Assembly (NCBI RefSeq): GCF_022539315.1
Contig: NC_066327.1
Location: 1,755,001-1,819,000 of the forward strand
DNA from: Serinus canaria
Lineage: Eukaryota > Chordata > Aves > Passeriformes > Fringillidae
Reading direction: 5' to 3'
Length of the DNA: 64,000 bases
Shown here: positions 46,306-57,720 of the stretch, piece by piece
How positions within the stretch are numbered: position 1 is the stretch's first letter
Layout of the letters: every line of letters starts with the position of its first letter
Notes under the pieces: model-generated
Databases searched by the model: none
Seen by the model: only the letters and a program-made list of their open reading frames with translations
Told to the model about the DNA's origin: nothing
Program-made: the position numbers and the translations under genes

Positions 46306-46859
46306 TGCTTGCCATTTTAAACTGGAGCAAGCATTTCCCCAACTTCCCTCCCCAGGGACGGGATCTGCATTGCACTTTGGCATCCCCTTATCCCACAGCT
46401 CTGCCTTTCCTCCTTCCCTCCCGCAGGTGTTCCCCTGCTGTGCCCCTCCCTGCCCTCTGGCAGTGACTTTCCCACCCCTTTGCAGGCGCCATCCCCGCTC
46501 AGCTCAGTGTCACCGACACCGGCGCTCGTGTCACCTCCGATCGCGGCCCCGGCTGCGCCGCGCGTTCTCTTCGGCACAGGAGGAGGCAGCCAGGCAGAAA
46601 GCAGAGCAGATGTCAGCCCTCCTCGTGTTTACAGGGGAGAACATCACCTGGCATCACCAGAGACACGGGCAGCGCTCAGCGATCTCCTCCCGAGGAGCCC
46701 AAGGACGGCCCCGCACACACCTGGGGCATCCCCCAGCCTGGAGCCAGGAGAGCTTCAGCATTCCCATCCTCCTGGCTCTCAGAGAGAGAAAGACATTTCT
46801 CCAGAGCACAAAAGCTCCTGAGAGCAGAGCCCAGCCTGGTCTGTGTGGCCCTGAGGAGA
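46306..46859. other. Unassigned interval with short CpG-dense piece
   Basis: 46485-46575 is CpG-dense ('ccgatcgcggccccggctgc'). No exon recognised. Confidence 0.35.
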
Positions 46860-47250
46860 CAGAATTGCTGCAGACTCTCCAGGCAGAGCTTGTCCCCTTT
46901 GCTGTGTCACCAGAGCCTGGGACAACTTCTCAGCACCAGCTCGCTCTTGGACGTCTCTGTCACTCTGAACTGCTTCTCCTGCAGGGCTTGGCTCTGTATT
47001 CCCACCTCTGGACAGCACTCCTGGAGCCCCTTTAGGCCCTGGAAGGGCTCAGAGGTCTCCCTGGAGCCTTCTCCTCTCCAGGTGAGCACCCCCAGCTCTC
47101 CTAGCCTGGCTTCAGAGGGGCTCCAGCCCTGGAGCAGCTCCGTGGCCTCTCTGGACTCATCCAGCAGCTCCAGGTCCTTCCTGTGCTGGGACCACCAAAG
47201 CTGGAGGTGGGGTCTCACAAGGACAGAGTAGAGGGAGACAATCATCTCCC
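46860..47250 (-). mobile_element. CR1 LINE, ORF2 C-terminal remnant
   Basis: Minus strand carries an open stretch of 112 codons (47245-46907) whose start, LYSVLVRPHLQLWW, then QHRKDLELLDE, matches the conserved C-terminal region of CR1 ORF2. It lacks the endonuclease and the palm, so it cannot be functional. It is one of the better preserved LINE reading frames in the window. Confidence 0.87.
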
Positions 47251-47767
47251 TTAAATCATCATCATCAGGATCATCATGATCAGCTGCTCATCCATGAGCT
47301 GCTGGTTCTGTTCCACGTTCCAGTGGGAATCTGTGGCTCTCTGGGATTGCAGGAGGTGTGAGGGGCTGGGAAGGGTGGGAAGGCTGAGCTGGTGCACACC
47401 TCTAATGAGGATGATTGAAGGCTGAGTGCAGGATGATACAGAACAATATCAGTAAGTGGTTTTAGTGTCAGCAATCTTCAAACTCGCTGTCAAAGGGAAC
47501 ATTTAAACGATTTTCCTGCTACTCCAACGCATCCAGGTTATATTTATATCCAGAGAAAACTGGTGCTATAAATGTCAGCTTTGGAGAAGGGCTGGCTGCA
47601 TCCATCAGAGCAGGAATTAAGAAGGAGGGAGGAATGATGTATCATTGCCACTGACGGACTTGTCTGCAAGGAAAATCCCTGAGGCCTGATCCATGGCAGG
47701 GAATGTCCCAGCCCAGTCCTGGTGTTTAGGACATCTTCTGTTTCTGGGGACATGCCTTGGTTTGAAA
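47251..47767. other. Unassigned interval
   Basis: Short atcatcatcatcagg simple repeat at 47247-47280, followed by unique sequence. The last 100 bp may be outer retroviral sequence adjoining the fold-back LTR. Confidence 0.35.
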
Positions 47768-47989
47768 AGCCAGATGTCTGCTGAGGAAGGCAGGAGCATC
47801 TCTTGAAATGGAAAATGCAAACCACCTCTCTCTGAATTATTGTAATTTTGAAACTATGGGGCTCTCAGGCAAAGGAATGGGAATAGGAAGAACAGTTCTT
47901 TATTATAGAAGAAAATAAAAATAAAAATTAAAATGCAGTAATACAAACCAAACCACTGCCAGAGTCAGAACAGGAGCTGACCCCTGTGG

Positions 47990-48128
47990 GTCAGGGTGGT
48001 GGCACAGTCCCATCCCAGGGGGGCTCAGGGTGGTGGCACAGTCCCATCCCAGGGGGGCTCAGGGTGGTGGCACAGTCCCATCCCAGGGGGGCTCAGGGTG
48101 GTGGCACAGTCCCATCCCAGGGGGGCTC
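47990..48128. repeat. 34-bp minisatellite, 4 units (left arm)
   Basis: Same 34-bp unit as at 868-1300, in the same orientation. Four nearly exact units. Confidence 0.96.
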
Positions 48129-48516
48129 AGCCCTCCTGCAGTGCCAGCTGTGGTTCTGCTGGAGCAGGGATCCTGCACAAGGGGGGAGTTTTCCTCTGCA
48201 GCTCCAGGGCTGCTGGAGATGGGCCTGGTCTTCATGGCCACTGAGTGTCCCTGCAGGGCTGATCAAATTCCACCATCCCATGGGGAGATGCTGCGCCCAG
48301 GGGAGGAGCCAAGCATTCCTCCCTGGATCCAATCTGCCATGGGAACAGCCCAGCAGCCTTTGCCCCCTGCATTCCCAGAGGAGCAGCTTTCTGCTGCCCT
48401 GCATTCCCAGAGGGAGAGCAGGCCCATCTCCAGCAGCCCTGGAGCTGCAGAGGAAAACTCCCCCCTTGTGCAGGATCCCTGCTCCAGCAGAACCACAGCT
48501 GGCACTGCAGGAGGGC

Positions 48517-48791
48517 TGAGCCCCCCTGGGATGGGACTGTGCCACCACCCTGAGCCCCCCTGGGATGGGACTGTGCCACCACCCTGAGCCCCCCTGGGAT
48601 GGGACTGTGCCACCACCCTGAGCCCCCCTGGGATGGGACTGTGCCACCACCCTGAGCCCCCCTGGGATGGGACTGTGCCACCACCCTGAGCCCCCTGGGA
48701 TGGGACTGTGCCACCACCCTGAGCCATCCTGGGATGGGACTGTGCCACCACCCTGAGCCCCCCTGGGATGGGACTGTGCCACCACCCTGAC
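48517..48791. repeat. 34-bp minisatellite, about 8 units (right arm, inverted)
   Basis: Reverse complement of the unit at 868-1300 ('gggatgggactgtgccacca'). One unit near 48722 has atcc instead of the C run. Confidence 0.96.
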
Positions 48792-49010
48792 CCACAGGGG
48801 CTCAGCTCCTGCTCTGACTCTGGCAGGGGTTTGGTTTTGTTTGCACTGTTGCATTTGTAATTTTAGTGTTCCTAATAAAGAACTGTTATTCCTGCTCCCA
48901 TATCTTTGCCTGAGAGCTCCTGAATTTCAAAATTATAACAATTCAGAGGGAGGGAGTTTGCATTTTCCATTTCAAGGGAGGCTCCTGCCTTCCTCAGCAC
49001 ACACCTGTCT

Positions 49011-49917
49011 GTTCACACCCAGACACTATCCCACATCTGATGTCACCACCCCACCTTGGGCCAGGGCTCCTGCAGAGCCCTGAGCCAGCACAGACCCTCC
49101 TGGGTACTTCAGCTGCTCAAAGCATGCCATGGAATTTGCTTTTCCCTGGCAAACTTCCAGCCATATCCTGTCCTGCCCATGGTTTTCCAGGTGAGATGAG
49201 GTTGGAACAAATGGCCTGTGGGTTGCTGCTGCAGGTGTGACAGAAATATGATCATGTTTTCAAACAAAACACGGGGCAAATTGGCCCTGGCAGGTGAAGC
49301 AGCAGCACAGGGCTCCTGCTAAATGCAAGGACTTGCTGAAATCCCCTTAATTGCTGGGCAGAAAACACAAACAAACAAGGGGAAATCATTGACATTCCCG
49401 AGAACCTTTGGGTATCAGCGGGAAATCATTCCCAGCTCGGTTCACGGGTTCTGCTGACAAGTCCAGGAGCAGGGAAAGGTCAGCACTGCAGGGCTGGGAG
49501 GGCATTGGGGCTTCCCGTGGCAGCAGACACGGCAGCCTGTGTGTGCCTGAGCCCTCCCCCAGCTCTGCCTCCCCATCCCTCCCTCCGTGGATGCACTCCT
49601 GCCTCCTGCTCCGAGCCATCTGCCCCTACAAAACGCTCTGGGAACGGAGCCCAGGCAATCCCTGGAGCTGTGGGAAGGGAAAGGGGAGGGCTGGGGCAAA
49701 CGGGAGCATGGCAGGAGCCTCCCCTTCAGTGAGCACCCGATTCCTGCCAGGGGAATCACCTGTGCCCACATCCTGGCAGTGCCAGCTGGATCCTGCCTCC
49801 ATCCTGGCTGTGCTGGAGTGGAACAGCCCTGCTCCCATCACAGCCAGACTGCCCCAGCACCTCCCCTGCTCCTTCACCCCACAAAGTGAGCGCAGGGAAA
49901 TCGGGGATTGGCATCCC
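49011..49917. other. Unassigned interval
   Basis: Ordinary sequence with open frames up to 194 codons without domains. Nothing recognised. Confidence 0.3.
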
Positions 49918-50045
49918 AGAATCCCTGAATGGTTTGGAGTGGAAACCCAATCCAGTGCCATCCCCTGCCATGGCAGGGACACCCTACACTAGCCCATGGT
50001 GCTCCAAGTCCATCCAGCCCAGCCTTGGACACTTCCAGGCTGATT
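49918..50045 (-). mobile_element. CR1 LINE 3' terminal fragment
   Basis: Antisense CR1 end: 'gaatggtttggagtggaaac', 'gccatggcagggacacccta', then 'cagcccagccttggacactt'. More diverged than the 2518 copy. Confidence 0.8.
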
Positions 50046-51474
50046 AGCTTGAAACAAAAGGAGGTGAAAAAGTAACTTGCTCAGTGTGGGGAATAAAACT
50101 TTGATTTTTGGTTCAGGAATTAAAGTAAAACCAGAGCCAGAGCCAGATACTGGAAAATTCTGAATAGATGGAGAGGTCTAGAGGGGCAATTAACCCTCAC
50201 ACCCCATGGCTGGGGCAAGCTCCACTTCCCAGCACCTTGAGTCCTTATTTTCCTCAGGGAAAAATGCATTTTAATTCAAAGATTTGTTGGAGGGAAGGGG
50301 CAGCACCCCACAGGATGTTCTGTCAGGCCTTCAATGCTCCACGTGGATGAAGGCAGCAACAGCTGCCCTTGGGCCATGGATGGATCATCTCTGCATTGAT
50401 CTGAACTAAAAGAATCTAAAAACCAGTTTTTAATGCCTGTTCTCCACTCTTGGGTTGGCACTGCCACCTGGCAGGGGGGGCAGGAGGGAAAAGGGATCTG
50501 AGGGGATCTGGGCCGGGGAGTTCCTCTGTGGCACAGCCTCACACTTCTGCTTCCTCCTCAGGAGGTTTTTGGGACCTCCCTTCTGTGCTGCTGAGGAGGA
50601 TGGAGCACAGGGATGGAGGGCAGGGATGGGTACAGGGATGGGGCACAGGGATGGACACAGGGATGGGCACAGGCTGGGTGCCCAGCATCTCTCTCCAACA
50701 GGAAACAGGAAAATAGGAATAAAGGCCAGGCAAACAGACAGAATGTTCCCCTCTAATCAGCCTCATCCTCCTCCAAACCCCAACTCAGGCACCTCCCGGG
50801 CCAGGCGTCATTAGTGAGTTGTTAATCACCCTCCTGGGCTCCTCTCCAACCCATGTGCCCGTGACCCTGGGGGTTTTTCACCCCGCTGTGTTCCCTGCAC
50901 CCCTTCCCATGGGTACATCAGCGAGCTCAGCAGAGTCCGGCTCTGCTTTCCGACAGCACCACGGAATCCGAGACGGCACCGAGAGGGGCAAAGGATTCCT
51001 GGAGCCTGGGAACATTTCCATGGCATCAGATAGTGCTGAGGGTGGAGAGGGAGCCTTGAAACCAGACCCTGGGCACTCTCGCCTGGATTCGGTGGCTGCC
51101 AGGGTCAGGTTTCAGCAGCACAAAGCGGAGCAATTGTCGCTGTCCCTTCAGGACAAGCAGCTCCTGTGGAGGGGGGGCACCCCCTGCCCTTGCCCAGCTC
51201 TCCGGACGCTGCCCGGGCCCGGGGGGGTTCCCAGCAGTGTTTCCCACACCTGCACCCTGCCCTGCTCCTCCTCTGCTGGGTTTTGGGCGTTCCCAGCCAT
51301 CCCAAGCACCCCCCCAGCTCCGGGAGCTGCCGGGTGCCCCAGTCCCAGTGCTGATGGGCTCCCCGAGCTCCCTGGGGCTCTGGGCTCACCCTCATCTCTG
51401 CGCTCAGGGTGGGAGGGGAAGCTCAGCCCAGCTCCCTGCCCAGCTCCCAGGTGGCCACTGGAGACAGCCAGGAT
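50046..51474. other. Unassigned interval with a small 'acagggatgg' tandem
   Basis: A 12-16 bp tandem on acagggatgggc lies at 50598-50678. A sequence resembling half of an RE1/NRSE site (cagcaccacgga) is at 50954-50965. No gene recognised. Confidence 0.4.
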
Positions 51475-51912
51475 CCCATGTGTGGCATTCACATTCCCTG
51501 GATGTCATTCCTTCACCCAGGGATTTTCTCCTGGGAAGCTGAAAGGCAGCAGGAGGCCTCAGAGAAAAGGAAAACAATTCTTATCTCATTTGCTTCTCCT
51601 GTGCTGTGCCCATGTGGAATGTGTTTGGAGACTGGTTACCCACAGGTGATTGTTCCATTGCATTCTGCTGGGAGTTGTTTTCACTCTGTGGCCAATCAGG
51701 GCCAGGCTGTGTCAGGGCTCTGGAAAGAGTCAGGAGTTTTCATTATTATGTTTTTAGCATTCTGTAAGGATCCTTTCTGTATTCTTTAGTATAGTATAGT
51801 ATTCTTCAATATAATATAGTATCATGAAGTGATAAATGAGCCTGCTGAGAACATGGAGTCAGATGCATCATCTCTCCCCTCGTTGGGGTTGCCTGCATTT
51901 ACAATACCCATG
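51475..51912 (+). mobile_element. Solo LTR (about 426 bp) with 6-bp target duplication
   Basis: LTR 51481-51906 flanked by cccatg at 51475-51480 and 51907-51912. Ends are TG...TA, one mutation from TG...CA. Shared blocks with the LTRs at 25752 and 58157 include 'gggaagctgaaaggcagcag', 'ggaatgtgtttggagactgg' and the AT-rich R region ('tagtatagtatagtattctt'). Its poly-A signal is degraded to gataaa near 51832. No internal sequence. Confidence 0.88.
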
Positions 51913-53704
51913 GGATTTTCTTCCTTCCCTGCTGGAACTTTGTCTCATTCACAGGGCTTTTGCCTTCCCAGTGCCTCAGACAGCCTGGGCACTTCCAGGC
52001 AGGCCAGGGCTGCCAGCCCTCAGCTCGGGAATGCTGGAGGGATTAGTGCTTTCCCTGACCTGAGCCGCTCGCCGAGCCTTATTTTTGTTAGGGAGAGAAG
52101 GGATTAGGGAGTGCTATTTCTTGGTTGTAATCCTATTTCCAAAGATACTCGGCATCCTGTGGCCCTGAGCAGGCAGGACCTGCCTCAAGCTCCTTTCCCA
52201 GCTGATATCCCAGGCAGCTCCACCTTTCCCAGGCTTTGGCACCCACAGGTACAGTGCACAGGTGGGAACACCCTCCCTTCCCTAGGAACTTCACTGGGAG
52301 AAGTCTTCCCACACCACAGCTCAGCTCTGGAGCTGTATTTTTATTTCAGGCTGTGGTTCTGACCCAGTCTGAGTAAGGAATGCTGGCCTTGCCTCCACTG
52401 AGGTATCTCCCACCTTCCCAAAGCCTCCTTTCTGGGAGGATTCAGGGATTTTTGTCTCCTTGCAAGTCCTGTAGTGTTTTGTCCCAATCCTTCCCTTCCA
52501 GCAGTTGAAACATCAGAGGAGCAAAACTGGAGCAGATCCCTCAGCCCTCTCTGCCCCACCTCCATCTCTCCCCAGCTTTCCCCAAGCTTTTATCCCAAGT
52601 TTCCCTCCAGCACATCCCCCCCCTCCCATGGCATGCTGCTTTCTGGAAGGGCTCACATTTCCTGTCATTTGCTCTTTCCAAAGGGCTGGAAAAATTGGGA
52701 AATAGGGATGTCTTGTCAGCCACAGGGGAAGCCACAGCATTGCTGGAATTGCAGAGCATCCCATGGGGAGCAGCAGCGCTCCCAGGATTGTCCCACAAAA
52801 CCTTTCCTGGCCTTTCCATGGTGCTCCTTGCTCAGGGCTGGGACCCACATCTCCAGGGAGAGGTGAGGAGCTTCAGACACCTCATTCCACAGAATTCCCT
52901 TGTCCTTTCTTTAGGCAGGAGGGGGGTTACTGCCATGGTTAATCCATGGGAAGGATTGTTTATCCATGGGATTTCCAGCATTTTCCAGAGCTCTGCCCTT
53001 CAGTGCAGCTGACTCAGTGATGTTCTGTGCCCATCTAGGAGAGGACACTCCGAGATGTTTCCAGAAGGATGAGTCAAAGCCTTCCCACATCCAAAAGTCC
53101 TGGTGGTCCTCTGAACATGCCAGGCATCCCTGGATGCAGGGCAAGGGCCATGCTGAGACTGAGAAGCCCTCAGGAGATGTGGGGCCACAGGAGCGAGGCC
53201 CCTGCACTGGGATTTGCTGGAACTCTTGTTGAGGAATGAGAGCATGGCAGGACTGGCCCAGAGCTGCCCAAAGCCAGGGAGTTTTCCCCCTTGCCAGTTG
53301 CTCTGGGAAATCTCATTTTCCATCTGCCTGGCAACTGGGAGTGTCCCAGTGCAGGGCAGGGAGTGCTGAGCCTTTGCAAAGTGTGGAGGCCATTCCTGAA
53401 TGTCATAAATCTCCCTCTGGGCTCCAAGGCAGGTGTGAAATACAGGATGCTCCTCGTGTGTCCCGGAGCTGGGCAGGATTTACTCCACGCCAGGCTCTGG
53501 ATGCACATTTTTTATCTCAGCCCCGAGATTTATGGAGTCCCTGAGATTTATTCTGCCTGTAAAACGCTGTTAAATGCAGGGCTGAGTTGTGCAATGGCCA
53601 TTGTTTGGGAATGCTTTGTGTCTGCTGGCAGAAAAACGGGCACGGCCCTCCCCGAGCAGCTGCCAGGTGGGAAGAGGCTCAGGAGGGATGTGAGGAGCCA
53701 GCCA
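51913..53704. other. Unassigned 1.8-kb interval
   Basis: No gene or repeat family recognised; open frames up to 154 codons without domains. Confidence 0.3.
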
Positions 53705-54255
53705 GGGGCTGGAGAGGGGCTGGGATGCAGCAGCATCCCATCCTGGTCCTGCTGAGGAGGGGGAGGGGGGTCCAGGAAAGGGGCCAGGGGAGGGTCCAGG
53801 AAAGGGGGAAAGCACAGAGGGGGTGAGGGGATGGTGAAAATCTCAGTGCTGTGCTGCTGGGGATGCAGCTCCATCCCTCCCTGCTCCTGCTGGGACATGT
53901 GAGCAAGGGGGTACCGAGGCAGAGAGGCCAGAAAATGGAGAATTCTCGGGAAAAGGGATGGAGGGGGTGAGGGGATGGTGAAAATCCCCATGCTGTGGTG
54001 CTGAGGCTGCACCACCACCCTGCTCCTGGCGCAGAGGGACACTTGGACAAGGGGATACCGAGGGATGGGCCAAAAAATGGGGAATTTTGGGGAAAAGGGA
54101 TGGAGGGAGTGAGGGGCCTGCGGAAAGCTCAGTCCTGTGGCCACTGGAGCTGCACCATCATCCTGCTCCTGCTGCAGAGGGACACTTAGGGAAAGGGATA
54201 AGAGCCAAGAAACAGGAATTCTGTGGAAAAGGGATGGAAGGAGCGAGAGGCCAGC
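53705..54255. repeat. Tandem array of about 135-bp units, 3-4 copies
   Basis: Each unit contains 'ggaaaagggatggagg', a block with gctgcaccaccaccctgctcc, and 'gggacacttgg'. The aaaaggg landmark lies at 53951, 54093 and 54227 (steps 142 and 134). A partial copy precedes it. Copies differ at roughly 15-20%. It borders the CpG island on the left. Confidence 0.85.
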
Positions 54256-54349
54256 CACGAACCCAGCCTGGTGCTGCACCAGCTCAGTTCTGCCGCACAG
54301 CAGCCGCTCAGGGCGGGATTCCCATGCAGGCCGGGGCAGATTGGCAGTG

Positions 54350-55030
54350 GGAAGAGCTCCCCGAGCTCCGGGGCTGTCACCCCGAGCCCCGGGGCTGTCA
54401 CCCCGCTCCCCGAGCCCCGGGGCTGTCACCCCGCTCCCCGGGCGCGGCTCTGTCCCGGCCGCGCTCGGCGCGGGCTGGGGGAGGCGGCGGCGCTGCCGGC
54501 AGAAAAGGCTCTTTTGATGGAAAGGAAAATGTTCGCTTTTGAAAAACCTGGAGTCGGGGAACGAGCCTCGGGGTTACCATGGAAACGCAGGGCTGAGCCG
54601 TGCCGCAGCAGCAGCCGCAGCTCCGGGGGCTCGGGGCGCATCCCGGGGCTCGGGGCTCAGCCCGGGACACCGGCCGTGCCTCCAGCGCCGGGAAAAGGCA
54701 GCGGCTGCCGGGAAGGGCTCGGTTCGTGGGCTGGCAGGCAGAACCCGGCCGTGCTGAGCAGAGCCGGGGCCACCAGCCCGGTGTAAACAAATCCTGCGGA
54801 GTGACAGCGGCGGGAGCTGCCGCCGATTGGCTCCCGCTCCTATCTCCGGGAGGATCGATAGAACAAATTAGAGCGGGCAGAACAATGCGAGAGAGAGCCC
54901 TGCAAACCCCAATTACCCCAGAGCTAATTAATGTGTTTTTAAACAAACATTATGGCAGCGCTTCAAACAGCGCCGAGGCGGCCGCAGAAGTTCCACGAGG
55001 GCGGCGGAGCAATTCCTTAGCCCGGGGCAG
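54350..55030. promoter_or_regulatory. CpG island, candidate promoter
   Basis: Highest CpG density in the window ('gggcgcggctctgtcccggc', 'gcgctcggcgcgggctgggg', 'gaggcggccgcagaag'). It begins with three tandem copies of an approximately 19-28 bp ccccggggctgtcaccccg unit (54364-54440). It contains a palindromic RFX X-box at 54573-54586 and ends beside an AT-rich piece (54890-54960). No exon or reading frame can be assigned, so promoter function is inference. Confidence 0.5.
54573..54586. promoter_or_regulatory. Palindromic X-box (RFX site)
   Basis: gttaccatggaaac fits the RFX consensus GTTNCC-AT-GGNAAC at every defined base. It sits within the CpG island. RFX factors bind such sites upstream of ciliary and some neuronal genes; no such gene is visible here. 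Confidence 0.55.
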
Positions 55031-55819
55031 TGGGGTGGGAAGGATCCCAAAACAAGAGTGGGGAGGGAAAACAATTGCTCGATCCGAGCACAGCTGGGGA
55101 AAAGCGGGAGCTCTTTCCAGCGCACAGCACGGGGACTGTGCTCCCCCAGCATCCCGCAGGGCTGCAGATCAATAGTCCTGGAGAAAAACAGGGAACAGCG
55201 AAGAACAGGAGGAAAATGCACCGCAGCAGCTCACCCAGCCCTTCTAGGAAGGAGCAGACAAAGGGATGCAAGGCCCAAACTTCCTGAAAGGACTGTGACC
55301 CGGAAAGCTGACCCCTGTACAAAGCGGGATCCTTGGGAAAACAATGGCACTGGAGACGGCACTGATTGATCCCTGACAATGTGGGAGCGTTATCCCGGGC
55401 CGGGCTGAGGAAAACACAGGAAGGCCGGGACCCCTTGAGATCCCTGCACACCTCCCAGACACCATCCTGCCTGGACACAGCCCCGAGCAGCCGCTGGAAA
55501 CCCCCCCAGCCACGGCTCCGGGGAAATTCCAGCCACAGGAGCACAGTCCATTAAAGCCCAGCTGGATCCTCCTGAGGAGAAACAGCCCCACAGCTCCAGA
55601 TGTTCCAGTACACACCAGGAAGGGGTGTGCCCACCCCGGAGATTGGGGACAAAAGTGCTGCCTGAAGGAATTGGAGATCATCTGACAGCACTGAACCCAT
55701 GCATGGATCCATCGGGCTTGGGATAAAAGCAGAGAGGCTGAAGCCAGGCCCAGGGTGAGCACAGTGCAGGCACCGGAGCTGGGCATTGTACAGGAAACAT
55801 CCACTGGGGATCCTGGAAA
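55031..55819. other. Unassigned interval
   Basis: Unique sequence flanking the CpG island on the right; no exon or repeat family recognised. Confidence 0.3.
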
Positions 55820-56162
55820 GCTCCGAGCTCACAGCAGCCAAAAGGGACTCTGGGAGAGCTGCAGAGGGACTGGGGACAAGGGCTGGAGGGACAGGACACA
55901 GGGAATGGCTCCCACTGCCAGAGGGCAGGGATGGATGGGATATTGGGATGGAATTGTTCCCTGTGAGGGTGGGCAGGCCCTGGCACAGGGTGCCCAGAGC
56001 AGCTGGGGCTGCCCCTGGATCCCTGGCAGTGCTCAAGACCAGGCTGGACACTGGGGCTGGAGCAGCCTGGGACAGTGGGAGGTGTCCCTGCCATGGCAGG
56101 GGGTGGAACTGGATGGGCTTTAAGGTCCTTCCACCCCAAACCATTCCGTGATCCTGTGATTT
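55820..56162 (+). mobile_element. CR1 LINE 3' fragment
   Basis: Sense CR1: 'gactctgggagagctgcaga', 'gaggggacaggacacaggga'-like block, 'ccctgtgagggtgggcaggc', 'gaggtgtccctgccatggca' and the tail 'ccattccgtgatcctgtgat'. One of the best preserved 3' ends in the window. Confidence 0.9.
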
Positions 56163-56513
56163 CCCCAGACTTCCCTGGCTCCTGCCATGTGATTCACAGA
56201 CAATTCCCATGAGGGTTGTTTTGTTTTTTTGCTCAATCCAACTCGGCAAATTTTTCTCCCAAGAATTTGTTGAGGCTTTTAGCACTGACACACTTTTCCA
56301 GACTGAGGGTGGAGTCTGCGGTTGGGGAAGGAGGATTCTGGAATTGCCCCCTGATGGTGGCCCAGGCCCTCGGCCAAAGTGTTCAGATGGCAGCTGAGCC
56401 CCTGCTGGGAGTCCTCCTTAACCCAGCAAGGCCTTGTTTAGCCCTGGAAAAGCAGCTGGAAGATCTCCAGGAGGGATTTCACTACCCAGTGATGGGCGAC
56501 TGGGTTGGATGGA
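56163..56513. other. Unassigned interval
   Basis: No gene or repeat recognised. Confidence 0.3.
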
Positions 56514-56626
56514 CCCCAATCCTGCAGCCTGGATGAGATGGGACACAGGGGATGCTGGATCCAGCCCCAATCCTGCAGCCTGGAACACAGGGAATGCTGG
56601 ATCCAGCCTCAATCCTGCAGCCTGAG
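56514..56626. repeat. 42-51 bp tandem, three copies
   Basis: caatcctgcagcctgga recurs with starts near 56514, 56565 and 56607, linked by 'acacagggaatgctggatcc'. The two spacers differ by a 9-bp indel. Confidence 0.9.
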
Positions 56627-56734
56627 CTTGAAGTCCCCTGGGGTGACTTCCTACTCAAACAGGGTCAGTGTTGGAGGCACCTCTGGCTCTTGGCTCTCCT
56701 TCCCTCCTGATGGTCCTTGTCTGGTGCAGGGGTG

Positions 56735-56890
56735 TGCCCAAGCCCCAGAAATCCCATTTTTGGGTCGTGCCTCCAATTCCTGGTGTATGGGACCACCCAG
56801 TTCCTAGAAATCCCAATTTTGGGTCATGCCTCCAATTCCTGGTTCAGGGGAGCCCCCAAGCCCCAGAAATTCCATTTTTGGGTCACGCCT
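56735..56890. repeat. 59-bp tandem, nearly three copies
   Basis: Landmark gaaatccc at 56748, 56807 and 56866, exact 59-bp steps, each followed by 'attttgggtcatgcctccaa'-type sequence. Copies are 85-90% alike by eye. Confidence 0.92.
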
Positions 56891-57719
56891 CACTCCCAAG
56901 CTCCCTGCCAGGAGCCCAAGGACAAACTCCCATCTCCAGGCAGTGCCAGCACAGGCACCCACCCCCACCCAGTGTCGCTGCAGCTTCTCCTTGCTCCCAG
57001 ATCCGCCTTTCCCAGCCAGCCCTGGGGTCCCCATCCCTCACATCCTGCCTCCAGCTCGGATCCTCAGGGATGGAGCCGCGGGAGGAGGCGGCCCCAGGCA
57101 GGCGGGGGAGGTGTCACACACCTCGGGCACACCGGGCTCCTTGTGCCCGGGACAGAGGAGCGCCACGCTGCCACTGCAGCCCATCAGCAGGGTTTGAGCC
57201 CGGTGCTCCCTGCTTGGGATAACTGATGGGAACAGGCCGGAGAGAGGCAGCAGGAAGCCCCGGGAAGGAGGTTTGTGCTCTGCTGCTGTGGGGGAGTGCA
57301 CTCCCAGCTGTTCCTCGCCGGCTTTCTCAGGGTTTTGTTGTCTCCTTCCCTCCCGCTCCTGAGCGATGGCCCAGGCGGAGCAGGAAGCAGCTGGGGCCTG
57401 GATTACCTGGGACAATTCCGTGCCCTGACAAAGCTCTGGAAGGAGCAGGAAGGAAGCAGCACAATGGCCCGAGGCAGGATGAAGGGTCCGTGCAGGAAGG
57501 CACCCCTCCCTCCTTCCCATCCCCGCCGTGTCTGGGGAGCTCTCCAGGTATCCCTTCCCTTGGATGCTGGGGAGGAGGGGATGGGAACCTCCTGCTCCTG
57601 GTTTCCCTGTGCTCCAGGTGCTGCAGGATTCCAGCCCTGGAAGCACAGGTGAGCAACCCAGCCTCGGGGCTCCCCAGGGAGGTGTTGTTCCACGAGCTGA
57701 TCCTGCAGGAAGCTCCTTG
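56891..57719. other. Unassigned interval
   Basis: GC-rich with moderate CpG; open frames up to 233 codons without domains. Confidence 0.3.
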
Positions 57720-57720
57720 C

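Larger units (their letters stand above)
47768..49010. mobile_element. Fold-back pair of minisatellite-bearing LTRs
   Basis: Left arm 47768-48227 runs in the same direction as the 0.6-1.75-kb LTR. Right arm 48419-49010 is its reverse complement, separated by about 190 bp (48228-48418) that belong only to the right-hand LTR. Each arm has tail, AATAAA region and 34-bp array (4 units left, about 8 right). The inner 100 bp of the arms are identical by eye; the outer 170 bp differ at roughly 15%. Both LTRs lack their 5' ends and meet head to head. Confidence 0.85.

Noticed and set aside
46127..47035. 302-codon open frame, plus strand
   Set aside because: It overlaps CR1 fragments on both sides, one of them in antisense.
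46907..47245. A host gene from the 112-codon minus-strand frame
   Set aside because: LYSVLVRPHL and QHRKDLELL are CR1 ORF2 motifs, so it is listed as a LINE remnant.
48228..48420. Fold-back region as a pure assembly palindrome
   Set aside because: The outer arms differ at about 15% and the arrays have different unit numbers, which a duplicated-read artefact would not show; long reads are still desirable.
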